A stretch of DNA of 10,921 nt, from contig CALDSN010000088.1 in the NCBI GenBank assembly GCA_937924555.1, positions 1 through 10,921 of the forward strand. Reading direction: 5' to 3'. This DNA is from an uncultured bacterium (GTDB lineage Bacteria > Cloacimonadota > Cloacimonadia > Cloacimonadales > Cloacimonadaceae). The notes below the pieces were generated by a model. That model searched no databases. It was given only the letters and a program-made list of their open reading frames with translations, and had not been told where the DNA came from. Made by a program: the position numbers and the translations under genes. Positions 1-7,689 of this stretch are shown in pieces; the stretch's first letter is position 1; every line of letters begins with the position of its first letter.

Positions 1-46
1 CGAGATCTGATCGTGACTGGAGTTCAGACGTGTGCTCTTCCGATCT
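1..46 (+). other. Illumina TruSeq index primer/adapter remnant (artefact)
   Basis: Bases 13-46 match the constant part of the Illumina multiplexing read-2 adapter, beginning GTGACTGGAGTTCAG and ending CTCTTCCGATCT. Bases 1-6 (CGAGAT) are the end of the P7 arm, and bases 7-12 (CTGATC) sit where the 6-base index belongs; this is the reverse complement of GATCAG, TruSeq index 9. Translated in frame with the gene that follows, the adapter gives MTGVQTCALPIS, a peptide well known as a contaminant in protein databases. It is library DNA left on the contig end by incomplete trimming. It carries no biological information and should be masked; genome sequence starts at about base 47. Confidence 0.98.
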
Positions 47-948
47 CTGAGGCAATCACCTTTGCCCTGATGGTGGTTGGCGAAGTGGGCGATGAAGTTA
101 TCGTCCCTGAACCTTTTTACACCAATTACAACGGCTTTGCCACCATGGCAGGGATAAACCTGAAGCCCCTAACCACCTATGCCGAAACGGGCTTTGCCTT
201 GCCGGAAACTGAGGTGATAGAATCCCTGATTGGGGAAAAGACCAAAGCCATCATGCTCTGCAATCCGGGCAACCCCACCGGAACAGTGTATAGCAAGGAA
301 GAGATTTTCCGCGTGGCAGAGATTGCCAAGAAGCACAATCTGTATATGATTTCGGACGAGGTGTATCGCGAGTTTGTGTATGATGGAGCTAAGCATACCT
401 CTGTGATGGAAGTGCCCGGCTTTGAGGATAACGCCATTATGGTGGATAGCGTGTCCAAGCGTTACAGTGCTTGTGGAGCGCGTATCGGCTGCATCATCTC
501 CAAGAACAAAGCTTTAATGGATGCGGTATTGAAGTTTGCCCAGGCGAGGCTTTGCCCTCCAACTGTTGATCAGCTTGCGGCAAATGCCTGCGTGTATCTG
601 AAAGAAGAATATTTCACGCAGCTTAATACCGAGTATAAAGCCCGTAGAGACCTGGTGATGGAAGAGCTGGAAAAGATTCCGGGGATAGTGTGCAAAAAGC
701 CGCAAGGTGCTTTCTACATCGTGGCTAAGCTACCGATTGAAGATGCCGAGGATTTTATCATCTGGCTTTTAACAGAGTATAACGTGAATAATGAAACCGT
801 GATGGCTGCTCCGGTGGAAGGTTTCTATGCCACTCCGGGAATGGGACGCAATGAGCTCAGGCTTGCCTACATCCTTTGCAAAGAGGATTTGCAGAAAGCC
901 ATGCATATCTTTAGAAGCGGATTGGAAGCGTACCAAAAGAGAAACTAA
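47..948 (+). CDS. PLP-dependent class I/II aminotransferase, 5'-truncated
   Basis: Fold-type I aminotransferase that moves an amino group between an amino acid and a 2-oxo acid in the cytosol. The remaining 300 codons start inside the family's G-G-S/T-E-A segment (SEAITFA), so roughly the first 95-100 residues of a usual ~395-residue protein are lost at the contig end; the real start codon is not in the window. Visible signatures in order are GDEVIVPEPFY, NPGNPTG (262-282), SDEVY with the pyridine-binding Asp at 355-357 and Tyr at 364-366, SVSKRYSACGARIG with the Schiff-base Lys at 457-459 and the phosphate-binding Arg eight residues later, then KPQGAFYI and a C-terminal NELRLAY holding the likely carboxylate-binding Arg. 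The pattern is that of aspartate/aromatic-type (subgroup I-gamma-like) enzymes, but the substrate cannot be read from sequence. The next gene follows after 3 bases, suggesting one operon. Confidence 0.93.
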
Positions 949-951
949 AGG

Positions 952-1530
952 ATGAAGGATATCTCGCTGGCAGTGTTGGAAGGTTTAATCCACAATATCA
1001 GAACACCATTGAATCTGATAATGGGTTACACCCAACAACTGCAAAAACAGAGTGATAACCCCTATCTGGCAAGGATATACCAAGCAACTGTAAAAATAGA
1101 TGATATGATGCAAGGAACTTGGGCTGCTTTGGAGCAAAGGAACCCGAATGTGGAAAGGGTTTGCCTTAATGAGTGGATGCAAAGCGAACTAAACTTGCTT
1201 AACAACTATTTGCAGATCAAGCACCATATAATAATCCACAGTAGAATTCCCGATGTAGAAGTGCATGCAGAAATATCGTCACTTCAGTTGTGCAATTGGC
1301 TGGAGACATTACTGTTAACCGTTATCAATAACCATAATGAAGCCCCTATCAATCTACAGATGAACTTGGCGGAAGATGCTTGCATGAAGCTGGATTTTGT
1401 AGATATGCTACCCGGAGGCTTAGCAATGGAAGCCATGGGTGCTTGCTTCAAAGGAACAGAGCTACTTTTTGCCGAGTATAAAATGAATAAAAAGGGCTTA
1501 GGCGTTGAGATTGAGGTGAAATTTAGATGA
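952..1530 (+). CDS. Short cytosolic histidine-kinase-like phosphotransfer protein with degenerate ATPase domain
   Basis: A 192-residue protein without signal peptide, membrane segment or sensor domain. Residues 1-60 look like a HisKA/DHp helical hairpin with the H-box HNIRTPLN; the phosphoacceptor would be His14 (bases 991-993), followed by Asn instead of the usual Glu/Asp. Residues ~103-192 resemble an HATPase_c domain that has lost its key residues: the N-box position reads LLLTVINNH (Thr123 where the Mg-binding Asn is expected), the DxGxG box reads DMLPG (151-155), and only a GLG remnant of the G2 box survives (182-184). Either it is a weak kinase, or, more likely, a phosphotransferase like Spo0B or ChpT, which share this build and size. 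Its stop overlaps the start of the response regulator (ATGA), so that protein is the probable partner. No strong Shine-Dalgarno lies at the usual distance from ATG 952; a GTG at 973 is a less likely alternative start. Confidence 0.8.
   Translation: MKDISLAVLEGLIHNIRTPLNLIMGYTQQLQKQSDNPYLARIYQATVKIDDMMQGTWAALEQRNPNVERVCLNEWMQSELNLLNNYLQIKHHIIIHSRIPDVEVHAEISSLQLCNWLETLLLTVINNHNEAPINLQMNLAEDACMKLDFVDMLPGGLAMEAMGACFKGTELLFAEYKMNKKGLGVEIEVKFR
1513..1518 (+). promoter_or_regulatory. Ribosome binding site of the sigma-54 response regulator
   Basis: GAGGTG lies 8 bases before ATG 1527 and inside the 3' end of the upstream gene. It supports the ATGA-overlap start rather than a later one. Confidence 0.7.
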
Positions 1531-2960
1531 GTGAAACGGCACGGCATAGAATCCTGGTAGTGGATGATAGCCAGGAAACGCTTGACCTTTTCGAGCTACA
1601 GCTTGGTGATAGCTATGCCATAGATACTGCTCTCAGCTTGGCAGGTGCGCGGGAACTTCTGGAACAGAACCGTTACCACATAGCCATCGTTGATTTGGTG
1701 TTACCCGGAGAAAACGGGCTGGACTTGATTAAAGACATCGCTCAGAGTTATCCCTTTACCGCAGTTATTGCCATCAGTGGACAAGCCTCCATTGAGACAG
1801 CGGTATCTGCCATGAAGCTTGGGGCAAGCGAATACTTGGTTAAGCCCTTTAGAAACCTTGATCTCATCAATATCCAGGTGGAGAAGATACTGCAGACACA
1901 GTGGTTAATTGCCGAAAACCAAAGGCTGAACGCCATGATCCACAAGGATATTGAGACCAACCTGATAATCGGCAACTCCCTGGCAATCCAATCGTTACTA
2001 CAAAAGGTAAAAAAGATAGCCAAGCTGGATACTCTGGCACTCATCACCGGAGAAACAGGTGTGGGTAAAAGCGTATTTGCTGAGCTTATACACAGCAACA
2101 GCCTGCGCAAGAATCAGAAGTTCGTGTCCGTGAACTGTGGAAGCTTAACCGAGACACTGTTGGAAAGCTTGCTTTTTGGACATAAAAGAGGGTCTTTCAC
2201 CGATGCATTCCGTGATAAAGTTGGTTACTTTCAAGAAGCTAACGGAGGAACCCTGTTTCTGGATGAAATTACGGAGACCACCCTTTCTTTTCAGGTTAAA
2301 TTGCTTAAAGTACTTGAGGGTGGTGTATTTCGTCAAGTTGGGTCTGATCATGACATGCGTACCGATGTGAGGATAATCGCCGCCACAAACAAGGACATCC
2401 AAGAGTGCGTGGCAAACGGTACTTTCCGCGAGGATCTTTACTACCGATTGAATGTAATTAAACTTCACATCCCCCCCCTAAGGGAGCGCAAGGATGATAT
2501 CAAGGTGCTGGCAAGTGCCTTCACCCAAGAATTCTGCGCCAAGTATAAAAAGAGCGAACTGAAGATATCTCCCGGAGTGCTGTCCATGTTGTTAAACTAT
2601 GACTGGAAGGGGAACATCCGAGAGCTGAGAAATGCCATTGAACATGCCGTGATCCTAGCCGAACATAAGGTTATTCAGCCCGATGATTTGCCGGAGAACA
2701 TCTTTGGCAGTGCGGATGTTAATGCTTTCTCCGAGATGGGAGATGGCAGCGGAGATTGGCATAGTGCCAAGCAAGAGTTTTCGCGCAGGTATTTCCAGCA
2801 GCTCTTGGCTCAAAGCGAAGGTAACTTAAGCCTAGCCTCCAAGATTGCCGGATTAACCAGAGATAACCTATATAAAAAGTGTGAACAGCTTGGTATTGAC
2901 TATAACAAATACCGCAAGAACAAGATGAATAATGAAGAAGATAAAGTGGGTCAGCAATGA
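1527..2960 (+). CDS. NtrC-family sigma-54-dependent response regulator
   Basis: A 477-residue transcription activator with three domains. The receiver (about 7-125) has the acidic pair D13/D14, phosphoacceptor D56 in IVDLVLPG, S84, Y103 and K106. The AAA+ sigma-54 interaction domain (about 145-390) has Walker A GETGVGKS (175-182), the sigma-54 contact loop as GSFTDA (222-227; consensus GAFTGA), Walker B with D246/E247, sensor I VRIIAATN, the arginine-finger segment FREDLYYRLN and sensor II WKGNIRELRN. The Fis-type helix-turn-helix (about 413-466) carries GNLSLASKIAGLTRDNLYKK. Length and order are those of a complete family member. It should be phosphorylated, form a ring and open promoters with RNA polymerase-sigma-54. 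It overlaps by 4 bases both the histidine-phosphorelay gene before it and the ABC permease after it, so all three are translationally coupled. Its target promoters are not in the window. Confidence 0.95.
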   Translation: MSETARHRILVVDDSQETLDLFELQLGDSYAIDTALSLAGARELLEQNRYHIAIVDLVLPGENGLDLIKDIAQSYPFTAVIAISGQASIETAVSAMKLGASEYLVKPFRNLDLINIQVEKILQTQWLIAENQRLNAMIHKDIETNLIIGNSLAIQSLLQKVKKIAKLDTLALITGETGVGKSVFAELIHSNSLRKNQKFVSVNCGSLTETLLESLLFGHKRGSFTDAFRDKVGYFQEANGGTLFLDEITETTLSFQVKLLKVLEGGVFRQVGSDHDMRTDVRIIAATNKDIQECVANGTFREDLYYRLNVIKLHIPPLRERKDDIKVLASAFTQEFCAKYKKSELKISPGVLSMLLNYDWKGNIRELRNAIEHAVILAEHKVIQPDDLPENIFGSADVNAFSEMGDGSGDWHSAKQEFSRRYFQQLLAQSEGNLSLASKIAGLTRDNLYKKCEQLGIDYNKYRKNKMNNEEDKVGQQ

Positions 2961-3889
2961 AAACTAAATGGAAAGTATCGCCTTACCTGTATATCTTGCC
3001 GGCGTTTGCCTTACTATTTGCCTTTCGTCTCATCCCTATTGTGATGTCCTTTGTAATCAGCTTTTTTGATTGGTCGATCAAAGGAACTGGGAAGTTCATT
3101 GGCTTGATGAACTATGTGAACATGCTGAAGGATGATGTTTTTTGGCAATCGATGGGTAACACCTTCTGGTTGGTGATAATCGTGGTACCTGCCAGCATAG
3201 TATTTTCTCTGCTGTTTGCGGTTCTGTTAAACCAGATAAAGGCAATGAAGGGCTTATTTCGCACCGTGTATTTTATGCCTTTTGTTACTTCGCTGGTGGC
3301 AGTGTCCATCGTGTGGAAGATAATGTTCAACGAACAGACCGGTTTGATGAATACTATGATTGGGTGGATTGGCATTGAGCCCCAGAAGTGGCTTTCTGAA
3401 GCCAGGGGAATATTTGAGATATTCTTTTCCGGAATGGGCATCACCCTTCCTAAGTGGTTAGGAGGTCCTTCGCAGGCATTGTTTGCCATTATTATCATGA
3501 CAGTATGGAAAGGGCTTGGTTATAATACCATAATATATCTTGCCGGACTGCAGAATATCTCCAAAGTGTACTATGAAGCCGCTGAGATAGACGGTGCGAG
3601 TAAGATGCGACAATTCTGGCGGATAACCCTGCCACTGGTATCCCCAACTACCTTCTATGTGCTGATTATGACTACTATTGTTAGTTTTCAAGCCTTTGCC
3701 CAGATCTACTTGATGACAGATAAGGGTGGACCGCTAAATACCACCAAACTGATTGTGTATTACATTTACGAAAAAGGCTTTGATACCTTGGATATGGGCT
3801 ATGCCAGTGCGGTCGCCTTGGCTTTGTTCATCTTGATTCTTGCGCTCACAGTGTTCCAGAAACGTCTGGAAAAACATGTGAACTATTAG
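2957..3889 (+). CDS. CUT1-family ABC transporter permease (MalF/UgpA-like)
   Basis: A 310-residue inner-membrane permease of the binding-protein-dependent type used for sugars, polyols or glycerol-3-phosphate. Six hydrophobic spans are visible (about 10-36, 70-95, 104-123, 173-197, 223-250 and 280-304). The cytoplasmic EAA loop that docks the ATPase reads YYEAAEIDGASKMRQFWRI, with E207-A208-A209 and the conserved Gly six residues after E207, followed by TLPLVSP. A short extra segment (about 147-170) lies in the outside loop between spans 3 and 4. The start overlaps the regulator stop (ATGA); the ribosome site is weak (TGGG at 2947-2950), consistent with coupled translation. Neither ATPase nor binding protein is encoded in the window, so the substrate stays unknown; CUT1 assignment rests on sequence style. 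Confidence 0.93.
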   Translation: MKTKWKVSPYLYILPAFALLFAFRLIPIVMSFVISFFDWSIKGTGKFIGLMNYVNMLKDDVFWQSMGNTFWLVIIVVPASIVFSLLFAVLLNQIKAMKGLFRTVYFMPFVTSLVAVSIVWKIMFNEQTGLMNTMIGWIGIEPQKWLSEARGIFEIFFSGMGITLPKWLGGPSQALFAIIIMTVWKGLGYNTIIYLAGLQNISKVYYEAAEIDGASKMRQFWRITLPLVSPTTFYVLIMTTIVSFQAFAQIYLMTDKGGPLNTTKLIVYYIYEKGFDTLDMGYASAVALALFILILALTVFQKRLEKHVNY

Positions 3890-3895
3890 GAGAGG
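3888..3895 (+). promoter_or_regulatory. Ribosome binding site of second ABC permease
   Basis: AGGAGAGG overlaps the stop codon of the first permease and ends 3 bases before ATG 3899. It is the strongest Shine-Dalgarno of the block and fixes this start. Confidence 0.75.
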
Positions 3896-3898
3896 ATA

Positions 3899-4888
3899 AT
3901 GAACGAGAAAATGAGAATGTCCATTATCTACACAGTTTTGGTTGTGTTTGGCTTAATGATGATCGTACCCTTCATCTGGATGATTTCCACAGCGTTGATG
4001 ACCCAATCGGAATTCAATAAGCATGAATCTACCTTTATCCCCAAAGAGCAGTATTATGTTTGGGATAAAGATAATGGTGATGAACAGAAAGTGCTATTAG
4101 TGATGGAAAAGGGTGACATTAGCATCGTACATATTCTGGATAAAGATGGCAAGATAGTGTCAGAATACCAGGAAGCTCCCACAAAGCAGGTAAGGCTTGT
4201 GAAAAAAGTCCCCAGCCTGCATTGGGATAACTTTGTGAAGGCGTTCAAGAAAGTGCCTTTTGGCTTGTACTTTGCCAATACCTTGTATGTAAGCTTCCTG
4301 TCATTAATTGGAGTGCTAATCACCTCTATGCTGGCTGCCTATGCCTTTGCCAGAATGGAGTTTAGGGGAAGAGACTTCTTCTTCTATCTTTTTCTTAGTA
4401 TGATGATGGTGCCGGAGCCTATTTACCTGATATCGTCCTATGTGCTGCTGGATAAGATTCATTGGCTGGATACCTATCAAGCCCTTATCATCCCTTGGTG
4501 TGTGAATATCTTCACCATATTTTTATTCCGGCAGCATTTCAAGTCATTACCACAGGAATTATTCGATGCTGCCGCTATAGATGGATGCAGCACTTTCGGT
4601 ATGCTGTGGAGGATCATGGTACCTCTATCAAAACCAATCATTGCCACAGCCTCCATCTTTTCGCTGATAGGTAGCTGGAACAGCTTCATGTGGCCCCTGG
4701 TTATGACCAATCGCCCGGAACTTCGTGTATTGCAAGTGGGACTTAGCTATTTTAACCAGGAGGCATCTACCCAAACTACCCTATTGATGGCTGCCTCAAC
4801 CTTCAGTATTGTCCCTATCCTAATACTATTCTTCATGGCACAAAAACAGATTATCGCCAGCTATGCCAAAGCCGGCTTGAAAGATTAA
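3899..4888 (+). CDS. CUT1-family ABC transporter permease (MalG-like) with extracytoplasmic insertion
   Basis: A 329-residue permease, partner of the preceding one, 9 bases downstream. Span 1 (about 8-33) is followed by the usual family segment WDNFVKAF (109-116), but some 55 extra polar residues (about 50-105, bases 4046-4213) lie between them; relatives go from span 1 almost directly to this point. Five further spans follow from about residue 128. The EAA loop reads ELFDAAAIDGCSTFGMLWRI, with Asp223 replacing the Glu as is common in MalG-type subunits, and PLSKP completes it. The C-terminus AKAGLKD is typical of the group. The orientation implies that the insertion faces the periplasm, where it may contact the binding protein or substrate; that is inference. 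The ATPase (MsmX/MalK type) and solute-binding protein must be encoded elsewhere. Confidence 0.93.
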   Translation: MNEKMRMSIIYTVLVVFGLMMIVPFIWMISTALMTQSEFNKHESTFIPKEQYYVWDKDNGDEQKVLLVMEKGDISIVHILDKDGKIVSEYQEAPTKQVRLVKKVPSLHWDNFVKAFKKVPFGLYFANTLYVSFLSLIGVLITSMLAAYAFARMEFRGRDFFFYLFLSMMMVPEPIYLISSYVLLDKIHWLDTYQALIIPWCVNIFTIFLFRQHFKSLPQELFDAAAIDGCSTFGMLWRIMVPLSKPIIATASIFSLIGSWNSFMWPLVMTNRPELRVLQVGLSYFNQEASTQTTLLMAASTFSIVPILILFFMAQKQIIASYAKAGLKD

Positions 4889-4892
4889 GGAG
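4887..4892 (+). promoter_or_regulatory. Ribosome binding site supporting the GTG start of the DUF2723 gene
   Basis: AAGGAG overlaps the permease stop codon and lies 8 bases before GTG 4901. It decides in favour of the GTG start, which gives a charged cytoplasmic leader before the first membrane span. Confidence 0.75.
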
Positions 4893-4900
4893 CAGATAAA

Positions 4901-7684
4901 GTGAACGAAACAGATATTCGCATTAAAAGGGCTCAGCAGGTTAAACAAAAAGCAGGTAAAACAGTGCATCCCGCCTATGAGAAACCTGAACCATATATCC
5001 CGATAGATAATGCCCTATTGAAGCCACAGATTATTGTACCCAAGGTTAATAACAGGATGGTTGCTGCAGCGATATTCCTGTTAACTTTGGTAGTATATAT
5101 GCTGACCCAAGCCAGAACCATGAGTTTTTGGGATAGCGGGGAGTATGCAACTTGCATCAGCATCCTGGGTGTTCCCCACCCCCCGGGAAATCCGTTTTAT
5201 ATCCTCTTCGGAAAAGCTATGGTATCCTTGTTGGGAGGGTTGTTCTCCCATGCCGTTATTGCAGCATTTATATCCGGATTGACCTCTGCCTTTGCCGTGA
5301 TGTTCACCTACCTGCTCACGGTTCAGTTTACCAGCATGTTCAAGATCAAAGCTTGGGAAGCCATCTTTGCAGGAGTTATTGCTGCATTATACACTGCCTT
5401 CTCCTTCACTTTCTGGATGAATGCCGTGGAAGCTGAGGTTTATTCGGGCCTGGTTTTCTTTGTAAACCTGATATTGTCGTTAACCATGGTATGGGTGCAG
5501 AAGAGTGAGGATTTCAGCCATCAGAACATCTTGCTTCTCATTATATACCTGTTCTTCCTTGGCTTCTGTGTGCATCAAACGGCCTTGCAGGTTGCTCCTG
5601 CTGTGTTGTTTATTGTCGTATATCCCCTTCTCCAGAGAGGCATGAAAGAGGGTAATTTCTGGCTGAAAGTAGTGGGTTACACCATGGCTTTGTTTGCTGG
5701 CTACTTCATCTTTGGCTCTATTGGTAAGGGACTCGCCATAGACGACTTCGATAAATGGGGTTTCACCATTGTCGCCCTGCTTATTCTTTACTTCGAGTTG
5801 CGAGATGTGATAGACCGCAGAGTATGGATTCTCGGCTTTGCGTTGGTGGCAGTGGGATTATCCTCGCACATCATGCTGATGGTTAGAGCTGCTGACAGAC
5901 CTTTCATTAATGAAGGACACCCCAGCACGCTAAGCATGTTCAAAGACTATGTGCTGCGCAAGCAGTATGGCAATACCAGCTTTGTGCAGAGGAGGGGTAA
6001 CTTCTTCACCGACCAGTTGGGTTTCCATTTCCTTCGCTATTTCGGCATTCAATGGTTCCCGGAAGGAGTATTCCCCAAGCTCTCCTCGGCAACAGCTGGA
6101 TATCTTAGAAGTATCGGAAATATGCTGATAGCATTTATCGGAGTCGCCGGAGCAATTTTCCATTTCCGGATGAACAAGCATGGCTTTAGATATTTCCTTT
6201 CTATCATCATTCTCACAACCATCGTCATGGTATTTGTGATGAACCTTTCCAATGCCGAAGTACGTGACCGCGACTATTTCTTCGTGGTTGCCTACAATAT
6301 GTGGGCAATTTGGCTGGGGATAGGCAGTTTAGCCTTGGTAAGTCTATGGAAGAACACAGCTCTGCGTGCGGTGTTAATTGTGCTTCTTGCCGTGATCCCT
6401 GTTCACAATTTTGTGGCTCAATACAAAATGCACGACCGCTCCAAGGAGTACATCGCCCTTGATTATGGGCTTAACTTCTTAAATTCTTTGGAAGAGAATG
6501 CTATTATCTTCACCAATGGTGATAATGATACATTCCCCTTGTGGTTTGCTCAAAGCGTAGCTGATCCCAATGCCAAGGAATATATCCATCCCGCCAAGGA
6601 TGTTTATCCAACTCAAGAAAGCCAAGAAGCAATGAAGGTTGCAATGGAATATAAAAACAAGTATCTGAAAGGCATCCGTAAGGATGTGTCCATTGCCAAC
6701 CTATCACTCCTGAATACGCCATGGTATATTCGCCAAATTAGAGACAAGGAAGGAATCCTCTTTAATGTCCCCGATGATCAACTGGAGAATATGACACTCA
6801 AACGCATTGAGGAAGATATTGTAGTACCCGGTCCCCCGGCAAAACCCGATTTGGGCTTCAGCGTTAAGATTCCTCCCACTGCCGAGTGGCGACAGGATGA
6901 GCCTTTCTATCGCATCGCAGACCAAGCCGTGATGCAGATTATCAAGGACAACTTTGGTAAGCGTCCCATATACTTTGCCGTTACCTGCGAGAGCTTTGTT
7001 GGTTTTGAAGATTATACCCGTAATGAAGGAATGGTTTCCCGTGTTGTTAACATCCCCGGTGAGGACATGCTGGATATTAACCGTCTGTTGACTAACATTG
7101 ATAAAGTATATGAATATCGCTCCATCTCCGATAACCGGGTGTTCAAAGATTCCAATATGACCAGACTGGTAATGAACTACGGTTCCGGCTATATTCGTGC
7201 AGCTAACTACTTTGTTTCCGCCAAGCAGTATGATAAAGCACTGGATTATGTTAAGAAAGGTAGAAAGTATATTGATAGCGAGATTAAGCTGACTGAGTTT
7301 TATACTAATTACTACAGTGCTACGGGACAGTGGGATAAGCTTAACAAGTTTGTAGATGACACTATCTTCACTCACCAAGATGGCTGGCGTATCTATATCA
7401 GTTTTGTGATGTCACACATCGTGAAACATTATCCGGAGCAAGCTATTCCAATGCTTCGCAGAGGTATGCTGCAGTATCCCATGCAAGATTATTATGCTCA
7501 ATTGGGGATGCACATTGCCACAGAATATAATCAAGTGGATGGAGTTAAGAAGCTCTTTGCTGAAATGCGGAACAGAATGGGCTATGACCTCAGCGCTTAT
7601 GAGCAGGAGCTGAATAACCCCACTCCTGCAAAGAGAGATTCCACTGCTCCAGTATCCGCAAACATTCCCACAGGCAGATATTGA
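4901..7684 (+). CDS. DUF2723 family membrane protein, GT-C glycosyltransferase-like, with helical-repeat C-terminus
   Basis: A 927-residue protein with a basic N-terminal leader (1-50), about 12-14 membrane spans (52 to about 505) and a large soluble part. Family signatures are FWDSGEY (76-82) in the first outside loop, where GT-C enzymes carry catalytic acidic residues, HPPGNPF (93-99), WMNAVEAEVYS (172-182), EVRDRDYFF (453-461), TNGDNDTFPLW (538-548) and NLSLLNTPWYI (600-610). Residues about 760-905 form paired helices of TPR type (YFVSAKQYDKALDYVKKG and following). The architecture suggests transfer of a sugar from a lipid carrier to an acceptor at the outer face of the inner membrane; this is inferred from the fold and not shown for this protein. 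About 36 residues (553-588) are inserted between the NGDNDTFPLW and NLSLLNTPWY motifs relative to the Bacteroidota pattern I know. It begins with GTG, 12 bases after the permease. The family is typical of FCB-group bacteria. Confidence 0.88.
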   Translation: MNETDIRIKRAQQVKQKAGKTVHPAYEKPEPYIPIDNALLKPQIIVPKVNNRMVAAAIFLLTLVVYMLTQARTMSFWDSGEYATCISILGVPHPPGNPFYILFGKAMVSLLGGLFSHAVIAAFISGLTSAFAVMFTYLLTVQFTSMFKIKAWEAIFAGVIAALYTAFSFTFWMNAVEAEVYSGLVFFVNLILSLTMVWVQKSEDFSHQNILLLIIYLFFLGFCVHQTALQVAPAVLFIVVYPLLQRGMKEGNFWLKVVGYTMALFAGYFIFGSIGKGLAIDDFDKWGFTIVALLILYFELRDVIDRRVWILGFALVAVGLSSHIMLMVRAADRPFINEGHPSTLSMFKDYVLRKQYGNTSFVQRRGNFFTDQLGFHFLRYFGIQWFPEGVFPKLSSATAGYLRSIGNMLIAFIGVAGAIFHFRMNKHGFRYFLSIIILTTIVMVFVMNLSNAEVRDRDYFFVVAYNMWAIWLGIGSLALVSLWKNTALRAVLIVLLAVIPVHNFVAQYKMHDRSKEYIALDYGLNFLNSLEENAIIFTNGDNDTFPLWFAQSVADPNAKEYIHPAKDVYPTQESQEAMKVAMEYKNKYLKGIRKDVSIANLSLLNTPWYIRQIRDKEGILFNVPDDQLENMTLKRIEEDIVVPGPPAKPDLGFSVKIPPTAEWRQDEPFYRIADQAVMQIIKDNFGKRPIYFAVTCESFVGFEDYTRNEGMVSRVVNIPGEDMLDINRLLTNIDKVYEYRSISDNRVFKDSNMTRLVMNYGSGYIRAANYFVSAKQYDKALDYVKKGRKYIDSEIKLTEFYTNYYSATGQWDKLNKFVDDTIFTHQDGWRIYISFVMSHIVKHYPEQAIPMLRRGMLQYPMQDYYAQLGMHIATEYNQVDGVKKLFAEMRNRMGYDLSAYEQELNNPTPAKRDSTAPVSANIPTGRY

Positions 7685-7689
7685 CAAGT

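Noticed and set aside
13..46. Start of the first protein at GTG 13 (MTGVQTCALPIS)
   Set aside because: This is translated adapter sequence, not a biological N-terminus.
2471..2478. Run of eight C in the response regulator as a possible frameshift or slippage site
   Set aside because: The frame is intact on both sides (HIPPLRER matches the family), and no alternative product is evident.
6704..7378. Long minus-strand open frame of 224 codons
   Set aside because: It lies wholly within the DUF2723 gene, whose frame carries conserved motifs; the minus-strand product has no recognisable domain or ribosome site.
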